From Thermosynechococcus vestitus BP-1 (GTDB lineage Bacteria > Cyanobacteriota > Cyanobacteriia > Thermosynechococcales > Thermosynechococcaceae), in NCBI RefSeq assembly GCF_000011345.1, contig NC_004113.1:744001-808000 (forward strand): a stretch of DNA of 64,000 nt, given 5' to 3'. A program made the translations under genes and the position numbers. Below the pieces are notes generated by a model. The model did not search any database, had not been told where the DNA came from, and saw only the letters and a program-made list of their open reading frames with translations. Shown one piece after another: positions 48,870 through 59,654 of the stretch. Within the stretch, counting starts at the first letter, position 1. Each line of letters opens with the position of its first letter.

Positions 48870-51308
48870 ATGACTCAATCTATTCCTAGACCAACCAGTG
48901 AAATAACAAATCGGGAAACAGCATTTGTTTTAGAACTCAATGCCTTGAGCTGCAAAGACCTGCCACTGGTGGGGGGCAAGAACTCTTCCTTGGGGGAAAT
49001 GCTCCAACAACTCACTCCCAAAGGTATTAATGTCCCCGATGGTTTTGCAACAACCGCCTATGCCTATCGTTACTTTATTCAAGCGGGAAATCTTGAGACG
49101 CAACTGCGGCGGCTCCTCGAAGGCCTTGATGTTGAGGATGTAACAGAACTCCACCGCGTGGGTCAGACGATTCGCTCGCTAATTTTACATACTCCGTTTC
49201 CCCCGGAATTGACGGATGCGATTGCTGCCGCCTACCAAAAAATGTGCGATCGCTATGGTCCGAATACGGACGTGGCGGTTCGCTCCAGTGCTACCGCTGA
49301 AGATCTGCCCGATGCGAGCTTTGCCGGTCAGCAGGAAACCTACCTCAATGTCCATGGCCTCAAGGGCGTTCTCGATGCCTGTCATCGCTGCTTTGCGTCG
49401 CTGTTTACGGATCGGGCAATCTCCTACCGCCAGATCAAGGGCTTTGATCACTTCAATGTGGCGTTGTCCGTGGGAGTGCAAAAAATGGTGCGCTCTGACT
49501 TGGCCTGCTCTGGGGTGATGTTCTCCATTGACACAGAAACAGGCTTTAAGGACACGGCTCTCATTACTGCCGCCTATGGCCTTGGTGAAAACGTTGTCCA
49601 GGGTGCCGTCAACCCCGATGAATACTTAGTTTTCAAGCCAACCTTGAAGGCGGGCTATAGACCCATTTTGAAAAAAGCCCTCGGCACCAAAGAAATTCGC
49701 ATGGTCTATGACCTCGGTGGAACAAAGCTGACCCGCAATGAACCGGTACCTGAGAGGCTGCGGAAACAATTTGCCCTAACCGATGAGGAAATCCTCACCC
49801 TAGGTCGCTGGGCTTGCCTCATTGAGGAGCACTACTCTGACCTGCGGGGTGCTTATACACCCATGGACATTGAGTGGGCAAAAGATGGCATGACAGGTGA
49901 ACTCTTTATCGTCCAAGCCCGCCCCGAAACAGTCCAGTCCCAAAAAGCCACGAACATCCTGCGTACCTATCATCTTGAAGAAAAAGGGACGCTCCTCGCC
50001 ACAGGTCGAGCAGTCGGTGAAATGATTGGCCAAGGCCGTGCCCGCGTCATCCTCAATGTCAGGAATATCGATCAGTTCCAAGCTGGGGAAGTATTAGTGA
50101 CCCACCGCACAGATCCTGACTGGGAACCGATCATGAAAAAAGCCAGTGCCATTGTCACCGATCAGGGGGGACGCACTTGCCATGCAGCAATCATTGCCCG
50201 CGAGCTGGGGATTCCTGCCATTGTTGGTTGTGGTGATGCCACAGAAACAATCCCCAATGGTGCAGAGGTGACGGTCTCCTGTGCAGAAGGGGAAGAGGGG
50301 CATGTCTATCAGGGATTGCTGCCCTTCCATGTGGCGGAAGTCCCTCTCGAAAAGCTGCCGCGTACCCGCACCCAAATCCTGATGAACGTGGGCAACCCTG
50401 AGGAGGCCTTTAGTTTGGCGGCGATTCCCAATGATGGTGTTGGCCTGGCACGCATGGAGTTTATTATTGCCAACCACATTCAGGCCCATCCCTTGGCGCT
50501 GCTGCACTACGATGAACTGAAGGATGAGGCAGCAAAGCGGCAAATTGCTGAGTTGACCCAGAACTACAGCGATAAGGGGGAATACTTCGTTGATAAGTTA
50601 GCCCAGGGCATTGGGGCGATCGCCGCTGCTTTTTATCCCAAGCCCGTAGTGGTGCGCATGTCCGACTTCAAGAGCAATGAGTACGCCAATCTCATTGGTG
50701 GTCGTCAGTTTGAACCCCATGAAGAAAACCCGATGATTGGCTGGCGGGGGGCCTCTCGTTACTATGACCCCAACTATGCCGAAGGCTTTGCCCTGGAATG
50801 CCGCGCCATGAAGAAAGTCCGCGATGAGATGGGTCTGACGAACGTGATCCTGATGATTCCCTTCTGTCGCACCCCAGATGAAGGGCGGCGAGTGCTGGCG
50901 CAGATGGCTAAACATGGGCTGAAGCAGGGGGAAAATGGTCTGCAAGTCTATGTGATGTGCGAACTCCCCAGTAACGTGGTGTTGGCGGATGCCTTTGCCG
51001 AGGTCTTTGATGGCTTCTCCATTGGCTCGAATGACCTCACTCAACTCACCCTTGGCTTGGATCGCGATTCGGCCTTGGTGGCCCACTTGTTTGATGAACG
51101 CAATGAGGCGGTCAAACGCATGGTGGCGCAAGCCATTCAAACCGCAAAGGCCAAGGGACGCAAAATTGGCATCTGTGGTCAAGCCCCCAGTGACTATCCT
51201 GAGTTCGCCCAATTCTTGGTGGCGCAAGGGATTGACTCCATTAGCCTCAATCCCGACTCCGTTCTAAAGACCATGCTGCAAATTGCGGAGGCTGAAAAGG
51301 AAGCCTAG
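48870..51308 (+). CDS. ppsA: Phosphoenolpyruvate synthase
   Basis: PpsA converts pyruvate and ATP to phosphoenolpyruvate, AMP and phosphate, allowing gluconeogenesis. The 812 residues have an N-terminal ATP-binding domain (LVGGKNSSLGEMLQQL, VAVRSSATAEDLPDASFAGQ) and a mobile phosphohistidine domain whose His is in GGRTCHAAIIARELGIPA. The C-terminal barrel contains SIGSNDLTQLTLGLDRDS and GICGQAPSDYPEF, where the Cys acts in catalysis. A good AGGAGC ribosome-binding site precedes the ATG. A hairpin terminator lies downstream. Confidence 0.97.
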   Translation: MTQSIPRPTSEITNRETAFVLELNALSCKDLPLVGGKNSSLGEMLQQLTPKGINVPDGFATTAYAYRYFIQAGNLETQLRRLLEGLDVEDVTELHRVGQTIRSLILHTPFPPELTDAIAAAYQKMCDRYGPNTDVAVRSSATAEDLPDASFAGQQETYLNVHGLKGVLDACHRCFASLFTDRAISYRQIKGFDHFNVALSVGVQKMVRSDLACSGVMFSIDTETGFKDTALITAAYGLGENVVQGAVNPDEYLVFKPTLKAGYRPILKKALGTKEIRMVYDLGGTKLTRNEPVPERLRKQFALTDEEILTLGRWACLIEEHYSDLRGAYTPMDIEWAKDGMTGELFIVQARPETVQSQKATNILRTYHLEEKGTLLATGRAVGEMIGQGRARVILNVRNIDQFQAGEVLVTHRTDPDWEPIMKKASAIVTDQGGRTCHAAIIARELGIPAIVGCGDATETIPNGAEVTVSCAEGEEGHVYQGLLPFHVAEVPLEKLPRTRTQILMNVGNPEEAFSLAAIPNDGVGLARMEFIIANHIQAHPLALLHYDELKDEAAKRQIAELTQNYSDKGEYFVDKLAQGIGAIAAAFYPKPVVVRMSDFKSNEYANLIGGRQFEPHEENPMIGWRGASRYYDPNYAEGFALECRAMKKVRDEMGLTNVILMIPFCRTPDEGRRVLAQMAKHGLKQGENGLQVYVMCELPSNVVLADAFAEVFDGFSIGSNDLTQLTLGLDRDSALVAHLFDERNEAVKRMVAQAIQTAKAKGRKIGICGQAPSDYPEFAQFLVAQGIDSISLNPDSVLKTMLQIAEAEKEA

Positions 51309-51339
51309 AACGCACAACCCAGTAGCAACTCCTAAGTGG

Positions 51340-51377
51340 AGGGCAGGGCATCGAAGCTGCGATCGCTCTGCCCTTTT
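51340..51377 (+). terminator. Likely terminator of ppsA
   Basis: A perfect seven-base stem (AGGGCAG and CTGCCCT) with a 21-base loop containing a HIP1-like GCGATCGC is followed by TTTTC. It is about 30 bp after the ppsA stop. Confidence 0.6.
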
Positions 51378-51410
51378 CTGTGGGTAAGCGAGTAGGATAA
51401 AAGAAATTGG

Positions 51411-52091
51411 GTGGAGAATGTGGGTGTGGATCCAGCGGCAATTCAGGAACTTATTACCTCGGAGGATGTGGGCGATCGCCTGCGCGGCATCAATCAACTG
51501 CGCAGCCTGGATCCCCAGGATGCCTTTAGGCTGATTCAACCCCTCAGCCAAGATGAAAATTCCCGTGTCCGTTATGCTGCCGTCAGTCAAATCGCCAGCC
51601 TCGGGCACACTAACCTCAATCAAGCCCATGACCTGTTGCGCGATCGCCTGCTCCATGACAGCGAAACCGATGTCCGTGCTGCCGCAGCGGATGCCATGGC
51701 TGCTTTGCAAGTTCCCTTTGCCCTCGAAGATTTAGAAACCGCCTACCACAGTACCAACGATTGGCTGTTGCAGTTTAGTATCATTGCCGCCCTGGGTGCC
51801 CTCGGCAACCCCGCTGCTGTTGGCCTGCTCACGGAAGCCCTCAAGAGTCCCCAGGAATTGGTAAAATTGGCGGCGATTGGTTCGTTGGGTGAACTCAAAC
51901 AACCAGAAAGCATTGAGTACTTGCGGCCATTTGTGGCGTATCCTGATTGGCAAGTCCGCCATCGGCTGGCGATCGCCCTTGGCCAAATTGGTACCCCAGA
52001 GGTTCGCCCCCTTCTTGAACAATTGGCCACTGACTCTGCGGCAGCAGTTGCTGAAGCGGCTCGCGCCAGTTTGGCTCACTTAGCTCCTTAA
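51411..52091 (+). CDS. nblB: Phycobilisome degradation protein NblB (HEAT-repeat)
   Basis: NblB is needed for breaking down phycobilisomes in nutrient starvation or high light; its HEAT repeats resemble bilin lyases of the CpcE type. The 226 residues, close to the family length of about 220, consist almost wholly of HEAT-like repeats. Examples are RLRGINQLRSLDPQDAF, VRYAAVSQIASLG, VRAAAADAMAALQ, IIAALGALGNPAAVGLL and VRHRLAIALGQIGTPEV. The N-terminus (VDPAAIQELITSEDVGDRLR) fits NblB rather than CpcE. The start may be GTG 51411, 51420 or 51426. cbiD begins five bases after its stop. Confidence 0.85.
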   Translation: MENVGVDPAAIQELITSEDVGDRLRGINQLRSLDPQDAFRLIQPLSQDENSRVRYAAVSQIASLGHTNLNQAHDLLRDRLLHDSETDVRAAAADAMAALQVPFALEDLETAYHSTNDWLLQFSIIAALGALGNPAAVGLLTEALKSPQELVKLAAIGSLGELKQPESIEYLRPFVAYPDWQVRHRLAIALGQIGTPEVRPLLEQLATDSAAAVAEAARASLAHLAP

Positions 52092-52096
52092 CACCC

Positions 52097-53200
52097 ATGG
52101 GTTATACGCTACCGGTTTTTGCAACGGCGGCGGCTGTTGCGGCATTGCGCTGTCTCACAGAAGGTGCCTGTCCTCAACAGGTGACCCTTGCCCTCCTACG
52201 CCCCAATCGCTGTGAAACCCTACCCATTGCCCAAGGAGCCTGCTTAGATGCCCAACAGGCCTTGGCCATAACCTACAGTGAACCCAGTGACGCCCTTGAT
52301 CTTACCCGCTATACCCCCATCTGGGCTTGGGTGCGCTGGCAAGACCCTGTAACGGCTCCCAAAATTCAGATTGAGGGGGGCTTTGGGGTGGGGCGCGATC
52401 GCGCCACGGGCAAGGCAGCAATCTATCGCTATGCCCGTTTGTTGTTGACCACCAATCTGTTGCTCTACTGTCCGAAAGAGCGGGCGATCGCTGTCACCAT
52501 TGTCCTACCCCAAGGACGGGACTTGGCAGAGCGCACCTCAAATGCTGCTTTTGGGATTGTTGAGGGACTTTCCCTCCTAGGGACAACCGGCATTGCCCAA
52601 CCCCTCACTGCCCCGGAGCAACTGGACCGCTATCGCGAAGACTTAGCCGAGAAAGCCGCTCAATCCTCCACTCTTGTCTTTTGCATTGGTGAGAATGGCC
52701 TGCAAGTGGCGCAACAACTCCAGATTCCCCCTTCCCGCTGCGTGAAAACTGCCAATTGGCTCGGTCCAATGCTGGTGGCAGCGGCCCACTACGAGGTTCA
52801 ACAGTTGCTTCTCTTGGGTTACCACGGCAAATTAATTAAACTTGCGGCGGGCATTTTCCATACCCATCACCACCTGGCGGATGCTCGCCAAGAAATTCTC
52901 ACCGCCTTTTGTGCCCTTGCCGGTTTAGACCTAGAGATGCTGCATCAGGTGTGGCAAGCGCCAACGGTTGAGGCTGCCCTCAAATTTTTGGAAAGAATGG
53001 TTCCCCACGTCTTGCCTGAGATTCTCAGCCACATTGCCCACCGCATTGATCAACGGGCCACTGCCTATATCCATGCCCATTGTGCCGCTCCTATCGGACG
53101 GTCATTGCAAGTCGGCTGTGCCTTGTTTGGGCGCGATCGCCAAATTGTCGCCACCAGTGGGGCAGGAAACATCATTTTGAGAGAAATCAGCATACGGTAG
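52097..53200 (+). CDS. cbiD: Cobalt-precorrin-5B C1-methyltransferase
   Basis: CbiD methylates C-1 of cobalt-precorrin-5B in the oxygen-independent branch of cobalamin synthesis. The 367 residues show family features near the N-terminus (MGYTLPVFATAAAVAALRCL). They also have GGFGVGRDRATGKAAI, QGRDLAERTSNAAFGIVEGL, and a late LLGYHGKLIKLAAGIFHTHH. The final part, IGRSLQVGCALFGRDRQIVA, may be an extension. It lies five bases after nblB, so both are read together. A cobalamin-dependent radical SAM protein is encoded 2.7 kb downstream. Confidence 0.92.
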   Translation: MGYTLPVFATAAAVAALRCLTEGACPQQVTLALLRPNRCETLPIAQGACLDAQQALAITYSEPSDALDLTRYTPIWAWVRWQDPVTAPKIQIEGGFGVGRDRATGKAAIYRYARLLLTTNLLLYCPKERAIAVTIVLPQGRDLAERTSNAAFGIVEGLSLLGTTGIAQPLTAPEQLDRYREDLAEKAAQSSTLVFCIGENGLQVAQQLQIPPSRCVKTANWLGPMLVAAAHYEVQQLLLLGYHGKLIKLAAGIFHTHHHLADARQEILTAFCALAGLDLEMLHQVWQAPTVEAALKFLERMVPHVLPEILSHIAHRIDQRATAYIHAHCAAPIGRSLQVGCALFGRDRQIVATSGAGNIILREISIR

Positions 53201-53301
53201 GTTCTTGAGATGGGAGGGAAAATAACTATTTCGAAAGCGAGTGACACATTGCAAAGAGAAACAGATGACCCCTAACGCCTCCTCAATATCCCTAAAGAAG
53301 C

Positions 53302-53660
53302 TGAGCGATAGCTTCACTGACGAAAGGGAGTTGTCTGCTCCCTCAAGCAAGGTGGCAAAACCAATGAGGCCACTCAAATCTGTCAGGTGAATCTGTCAGG
53401 TGAATTGCGCCACCCTCCATCGCTGGCTGAAGCGAGACCGCTGAGTGCCCAGGTGGTCCCCCGTCGTCCTTGGAAACTGGATGGGAGGCCCTAGCGGCAG
53501 ACGTCGCCCCACACCCCGATAACCGTTTCATCAACCATGCCCAGGGATTTGGGGTAGAAATTTCCACGATGAGTTACGCCCTCGACCAGAGGGGCATCAC
53601 TGGAAAAAATGGAGGAGTTTCATGAGGTGATTCGCAATTATTCTGCTGCTAGTGGGCTGG
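53302..53660 (+). pseudogene. Degenerate IS630-type transposase orfA
   Basis: Pieces of a transposase helper frame are spread over three reading frames. The piece KQGGKTNEATQICQV is followed by NCATLHRWLKRDR only if one copy of a 13-bp tandem duplication (53377-53402) is removed. Next come SAQVVPRRPWKLD, WEALAADVAPHPDNRF and GVEISTMSYALDQRGIT in other frames. At least four small indels are needed to restore one frame. The pattern is that of IS630-family first ORFs. No terminal repeats or catalytic part were found, so this is an old remnant. Confidence 0.65.
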
Positions 53661-53728
53661 ATACTCTCTCATTCTTTGTGGCGATAGCTAGCTTTGTTGC
53701 GATCGCCCGTACTCAGGGCTGCCAACCT

Positions 53729-55369
<1,641 letters not shown>

Positions 55370-55439
55370 CTAGGGCTGAGCCGCAGAGGACATACTCATC
55401 AAGACCTACGAACTATTCTCGCATATTGCGGCAGGGCGC

Positions 55440-55784
55440 CTAGGAGAAATTATTCACCAATTCCTTGACGACTTGGGATTGCTCCTCAATACGCTGCCTC
55501 AGCCGCTGACAGACCAAATCACACAGCGGAAAAATGGTGGGGTCAGCAATTTCGTAATAGACAGTAACCCCTTGGGGCTGTCGGTGCACCAGGCCAGCCT
55601 GGGCAAGGGTTTTCAAGTGCTTTGAGACATTGGCCTGCCCCAACCCAGTCTCTTGAATAATCTCCGAGACATTGCGCCGCCCTTGTTTGAGGGCACAGAG
55701 CACTTGCAGGCGACTTGGTTCCGACAGCACTTTAAAATACTCGGCAACGTGGGTGAGCAACTCAGGGGAAGGGAGGTCAGCCAT
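55440..55784 (-). CDS. ArsR/SmtB-family regulator with paired cysteines
   Basis: The 114-residue winged-helix protein has the ArsR fold: VLSEPSRLQVLCALKQGRRN, VSEIIQETGLGQANVSKHLK (recognition helix) and GLVHRQPQGVTVYYEI. Cysteines are Cys30 in the second helix and Cys88 and Cys92 in the last helix (LCDLVCQRL). This spacing resembles the dithiol pair of the SqrR/BigR persulfide sensors rather than the metal site of classical ArsR, but that is inference. The start at ATG 55784 is clear. It is on the same strand as pyrG and the radical SAM gene, 79 and 123 bp away. Confidence 0.88.
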   Translation of the reverse strand: MADLPSPELLTHVAEYFKVLSEPSRLQVLCALKQGRRNVSEIIQETGLGQANVSKHLKTLAQAGLVHRQPQGVTVYYEIADPTIFPLCDLVCQRLRQRIEEQSQVVKELVNNFS

Positions 55785-55907
55785 AGGGGATATCGCACAT
55801 TGGGCACATGGATGAATATAATTTTAATTTAGGCTAGGAATTTTATCATATAGCTGTAAAGTAAATAAAGTACTTCACCCTAGGGAGGGGGCATTCTGCG
55901 AGAAGCC

Positions 55908-57593
55908 TTAACGCAGTTTGACTGGCAACTTGATGGCAGGTTTGGGGGAGCTAGGTGTTGTGTTTTTTGGGCGTAGCCGTTGGGCATAGAAGGAGGCTGC
56001 TTCATCACCGCGGGCACATTCTTGGGCAAAGTTAATTAGATGATGCCCCACCACACCCACGTGGATCACTTGTTCAATTTGGCCTTTTTTCAGGGCAGGC
56101 CATGCCAGTTTCCAGAACGTCTTGCGGTAGCTCCCCCAAAGCCCCACGTGCCAGAGGAGATTTTTCATAATCCGCAGTCCCCGCAGGATATTTTCACGGC
56201 TGAGGCGAGCTGGACTATTGGGCACCGCAATGCGGTTGGGATAGGTGTGTTCCATTTGATAGGCAAACCGCTGGTAGAGAAACTCCGGTTCATAGGCAGT
56301 CGTGATAGTGCGGCGCCACATTTCTACCACTTCTTCGTAGGGCATGAGGAACTCAACATTGGACTCGCGGTTTTCGTCGTGGTTGAGGCGGCCTTCCGCT
56401 TCCAAGCGACGCCAGAGGGGAGTACGGGGTAGGGCGTGCAGCAGGTTAATCGTTAAGGTGGGGATGTGGGAAGCGCGAATAAACTCAAGGATGCGATCGC
56501 CGGTTTGTGGAGTATCCGTATCAAAGCCAATAATGATGCCAGAAACCACTTCCATGCCGTAACTATTGAGGGTTTGCACCGCCTGTAAAATTGGCATACT
56601 CAGGTTTTGATCCTTATGGATAGCATGGAGGGCTTCAGGTTCTGGCGTTTCAATGCCACAGAAAATCGTACAGAAATAGGCTTCCCGCATCATTTCTAGA
56701 AGTTTTGGGCTTTGGGCAATATTCAGTGTTGCTTCGCAGGCAAATTGCAGCGGGTAGCCATTGGCTTTTTGCCAGTCAATGAGGTGCGGCAGCAGTTCCA
56801 TCACGGCGCGCCGATTGCCAATGAAGTTATCATCCACAAAATAGACTGCCCCCGGATTCCCTGAGGCCAGCATTGTGTCCAATTCCTTGAGGATCTGCTG
56901 CGGCGTTTTCAAACGCGGATTGCGGCCATAGAGTTCGGGAATATCGCAAAACTCACAGCGAAAGGGACAGCCACTGGAAAACTGAATACTGCCGAGGAAA
57001 TAGTTTTCCATGCGCACATGCTGGTAGGCCGGCACAGGAAATTCACTGAGGGGCAATCGAGCAGTGGTTGCAAAAATGAGTTGCTGGGGTGGACGCTGGC
57101 TACCGTATTCATCAAAGTAGGCAATCATCTTGTCCGTGGCATCCCCCAGTTCCCCTAGGTGGAGAATATCCACATCGGGATAGTATTCCGGACAACTGGA
57201 GACCGAGGGCCCGCCAAGGGCAGTGAGTTTACCGTGACGATGGGCAATTTCGTTGATTTCTAAAATTTGTGGCCGCTGAATGTGCATGCCACTGGTAATG
57301 ACAATATCAGCCCAAGCGTAGTCAGCATCGGTTGCTGGGCGTACATTTTCATCAATCAGGCGCACCTCCCAAGATTCTGGAAGATAGGCGGCCACCAATA
57401 AAATTCCTTGGGGTGGCATAAAGGCGCGTACCGTGCCCATGAGAGGGTAGGCGTGGTGAAACGTACCAAAGGAGCGGCTGTAGCGGGGAAAAATGCAGAG
57501 GATGCGCCGATGGTTACGGGGGGTATAGGGGACTCGACCACTGGTCATCTCGGGAACCAGTTTTATCTCATCGCTGCTCCGACGGAGGTTCAT
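55908..57593 (-). CDS. Cobalamin-binding radical SAM protein, HpnP-like (DUF4070)
   Basis: The 561-residue protein is a class B radical SAM enzyme. An N-terminal cobalamin-binding domain (RRILCIFPRYSRSFGTFHHA and AYLPESWEVRLIDENVRPA) is followed by the radical SAM core with the iron-sulfur motif CPFRCEFC (Cys-x3-Cys-x2-Cys). Later come VYFVDDNFIGNRR and FCTIFCGIETPEPEAL. The C-terminal region (HTYPNRIAVPNSPARL and FAYQMEH) is the DUF4070 tail found in HpnP, the hopanoid C-2 methylase, and relatives. Sequence recall suggests strong resemblance, but many paralogs of unknown substrate exist in cyanobacteria. The start may be ATG 57593 or the Met at MTSGRVPY. Confidence 0.82.
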   Translation of the reverse strand: MNLRRSSDEIKLVPEMTSGRVPYTPRNHRRILCIFPRYSRSFGTFHHAYPLMGTVRAFMPPQGILLVAAYLPESWEVRLIDENVRPATDADYAWADIVITSGMHIQRPQILEINEIAHRHGKLTALGGPSVSSCPEYYPDVDILHLGELGDATDKMIAYFDEYGSQRPPQQLIFATTARLPLSEFPVPAYQHVRMENYFLGSIQFSSGCPFRCEFCDIPELYGRNPRLKTPQQILKELDTMLASGNPGAVYFVDDNFIGNRRAVMELLPHLIDWQKANGYPLQFACEATLNIAQSPKLLEMMREAYFCTIFCGIETPEPEALHAIHKDQNLSMPILQAVQTLNSYGMEVVSGIIIGFDTDTPQTGDRILEFIRASHIPTLTINLLHALPRTPLWRRLEAEGRLNHDENRESNVEFLMPYEEVVEMWRRTITTAYEPEFLYQRFAYQMEHTYPNRIAVPNSPARLSRENILRGLRIMKNLLWHVGLWGSYRKTFWKLAWPALKKGQIEQVIHVGVVGHHLINFAQECARGDEAASFYAQRLRPKNTTPSSPKPAIKLPVKLR

Positions 57594-57663
57594 CGCCCAC
57601 CACTCCTACCTACAGGCACTTTTCAATTAGGTATAGCCTACAAATGCGGCTATCGCCTAGGTT

Positions 57664-58449
57664 TTAGTACCCTTTGGCACTAAAGTCCAGTGTTAGGGGA
57701 ATTTCTACCCGCTCAATGTGGGTTTTAAATGTGCCATTGGGGTATAGCGATAGATGACGAAAACCGGGACCAACGGGTTCAAGGGAAAATTCAGGGGCAC
57801 GGGGCAAAAACTGGATACAGGTGGAGGGACAGCCGAGATACATTACCCCTTGCCGCTCAGTCATCAATTCTTGATGGATGTGACCAAAGAGAACGAGCTT
57901 CACCTGCGGGTGGGAATCTAACACGGCAAAAAGGTCCTCAGGGTTTTGTAGGCGGCTACTATCGAGCCAAGGAGCACCGGTCTCAAAGGGGGGATGGTGC
58001 AGGGCAATGAAGGTGGGGCGATCGCCCGTGTGACTCAAGGTGGCCTCTAGCCAGCTAAGGGTCTCAGGACTCAATTCACCATGAACTTTGCCCTCCACTT
58101 GAGAACTGAGGAGCAGGCCTTGCCAAGTCCCAAGATGGATTTGGCGATCGCCCCGTAGCGGCGGACGCTCAAGGGCCGGCACCATTGCCCTCGGCTCATC
58201 ATGGTTGCCAGGAATCCAATATACGGGACAGCTAAAGTCTCTGAAAGCAGTGGCTAAACGTTCGTAGGTAGGGGTAATGGGTTCCTGTGCTAAGTCTCCC
58301 GTTAGGAGCACGGCATTGGGACTATGGCGACGAGTTGCCTCTAAAACAGCGGCTAGGGATTGAGCCGTAGGCAGGCCAAGGAGTCTGCCTTCATCGGTGG
58401 CAAATAAATGCAGATCGGATAACTGGATGAGGTAAACGGGTTCATTCAT
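57664..58449 (-). CDS. cpdA: Metallophosphoesterase, 3',5'-cyclic AMP phosphodiesterase type
   Basis: The 261 residues carry all the di-metal phosphoesterase motifs in order: QLSDLHLF, TGDLAQEP, PGNHDEPRAM, ALHHPPFETG and LFGHIHQE. This arrangement matches CpdA, which hydrolyses cAMP, although some relatives have other substrates. The ATG at 58449 is clear (MNEPVYLIQLSD). The gene stands about 45 bp after the DMT transporter gene on the same strand. A CRP-like site elsewhere in this window (before sigF) makes a cAMP link worth noting, but it is not evidence of function. Confidence 0.85.
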   Translation of the reverse strand: MNEPVYLIQLSDLHLFATDEGRLLGLPTAQSLAAVLEATRRHSPNAVLLTGDLAQEPITPTYERLATAFRDFSCPVYWIPGNHDEPRAMVPALERPPLRGDRQIHLGTWQGLLLSSQVEGKVHGELSPETLSWLEATLSHTGDRPTFIALHHPPFETGAPWLDSSRLQNPEDLFAVLDSHPQVKLVLFGHIHQELMTERQGVMYLGCPSTCIQFLPRAPEFSLEPVGPGFRHLSLYPNGTFKTHIERVEIPLTLDFSAKGY

Positions 58450-58492
58450 AAACTCGCTGAGGTCTGGGAACGCTGTAACTCGAATGCTGAGG

Positions 58493-59506
58493 CTACTTCA
58501 TCTCATCAACCACCTTAACGCTGACAGACGTTGCCGACTCCCGCAAGCGGGTGGGTAAGGGGAGTTGTTGCCACCACTGCCCAAGCACTTGCCGCTGATT
58601 AATGATGTAAATGCTAACGAGCGTCAGACCCACTCCTAATAACTGAACCTGACTCAGGGTTTCCCCCAAGAACCAATGCCCAAAGGTGAGAGCAAATACT
58701 GGGGTGAGAAATGTTAGGGCACTGAGACTGGTGAGATTTCCCTTGGCAGCGAAATAGAAAAAGACACCGTAGGACAGCGCACTGCCAAAGAGAGTCGCAT
58801 AGCCAAGGTTGAGGACATCCGACCACTGTAGGGCCGCCCAAGGCGCTGGGGTATTTAAGCTCGGCCAAATCAACAGCGGCAACCCGCCCAAGACCATGTG
58901 CCAGCCGGTCGCCACAACGGGATCCGCGTAGCGTGCTAAGGGACGCATGAGAATCGTCCCCACTGCCATCGAGAGGGCAGCCAATAGCATCCACAGCTCG
59001 CCCCGCTGCCACCACTGTCCCCAAGGAATACCTTGCCATGCGCTGGGTTGATGGAGCAAAGGCAATAGATCATCACCTAGACCAATGGCACTAATGCCCC
59101 CTAGGCCAAGCAAGAGCCCCAGCCAACCCCAACCGCCAACTCGCTCTTGATACAGCCAGCGGGACAACAGGGCTACCGCCAGGGGTTGGGAGTCAATCAT
59201 CACAGAGCCAAGACCTGCGCCCGTTTTGGATAGGCCAGTGGCCAGAAGCCCCTGAAATAAAAAGCCATCCACAAGGGCAAAAAGACTAATCCATCCCCAG
59301 GCTCCCAAGGTATTGGGTTGGGGCTTACCGAGGGCGATCGCCACCCCTAAAACCAGTAGGCCTGCGGGCACAAGGCGCACACCGGCAATCCACAGCGGCG
59401 AGGTATGGGGCATAACCTCCTTCATGGCCACCATGGCAGTTCCCCAAAAGAAAAAGGGGGAGATTAAAATCAAGCGTTGCCAGAGTGCAGTCACAGGCGT
59501 TGCCAA
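58493..59506 (-). CDS. DMT-family (EamA) transporter
   Basis: The 337 residues form about ten membrane helices in two EamA repeats, starting LILISPFFFWGTAMVAMKEV. The second repeat includes LWMLLAALSMAVGTILMRPL and ends in GVGLTLVSIYIINQRQ. EamA proteins export amino acids, nucleobases or other metabolites; the substrate here is unknown. The start is TTG at 59506 or GTG four codons in (59494); neither has a good ribosome-binding site. A 45-bp gap separates it from cpdA downstream. Confidence 0.88.
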   Translation of the reverse strand: MATPVTALWQRLILISPFFFWGTAMVAMKEVMPHTSPLWIAGVRLVPAGLLVLGVAIALGKPQPNTLGAWGWISLFALVDGFLFQGLLATGLSKTGAGLGSVMIDSQPLAVALLSRWLYQERVGGWGWLGLLLGLGGISAIGLGDDLLPLLHQPSAWQGIPWGQWWQRGELWMLLAALSMAVGTILMRPLARYADPVVATGWHMVLGGLPLLIWPSLNTPAPWAALQWSDVLNLGYATLFGSALSYGVFFYFAAKGNLTSLSALTFLTPVFALTFGHWFLGETLSQVQLLGVGLTLVSIYIINQRQVLGQWWQQLPLPTRLRESATSVSVKVVDEMK

Positions 59507-59654
59507 ACCAGAAGAATGTTAAGGATTATTGCGATTCGTATCCTTAAATTATAGTCCTGTCGTCGGAAACGGCAACTTCAGGAGGGAATTGCCAAGTTGA
59601 TTTGCTATAACAAGTTCTAATGACCTTCCTGGCATCTTAGGGAAATTTCAGGCC

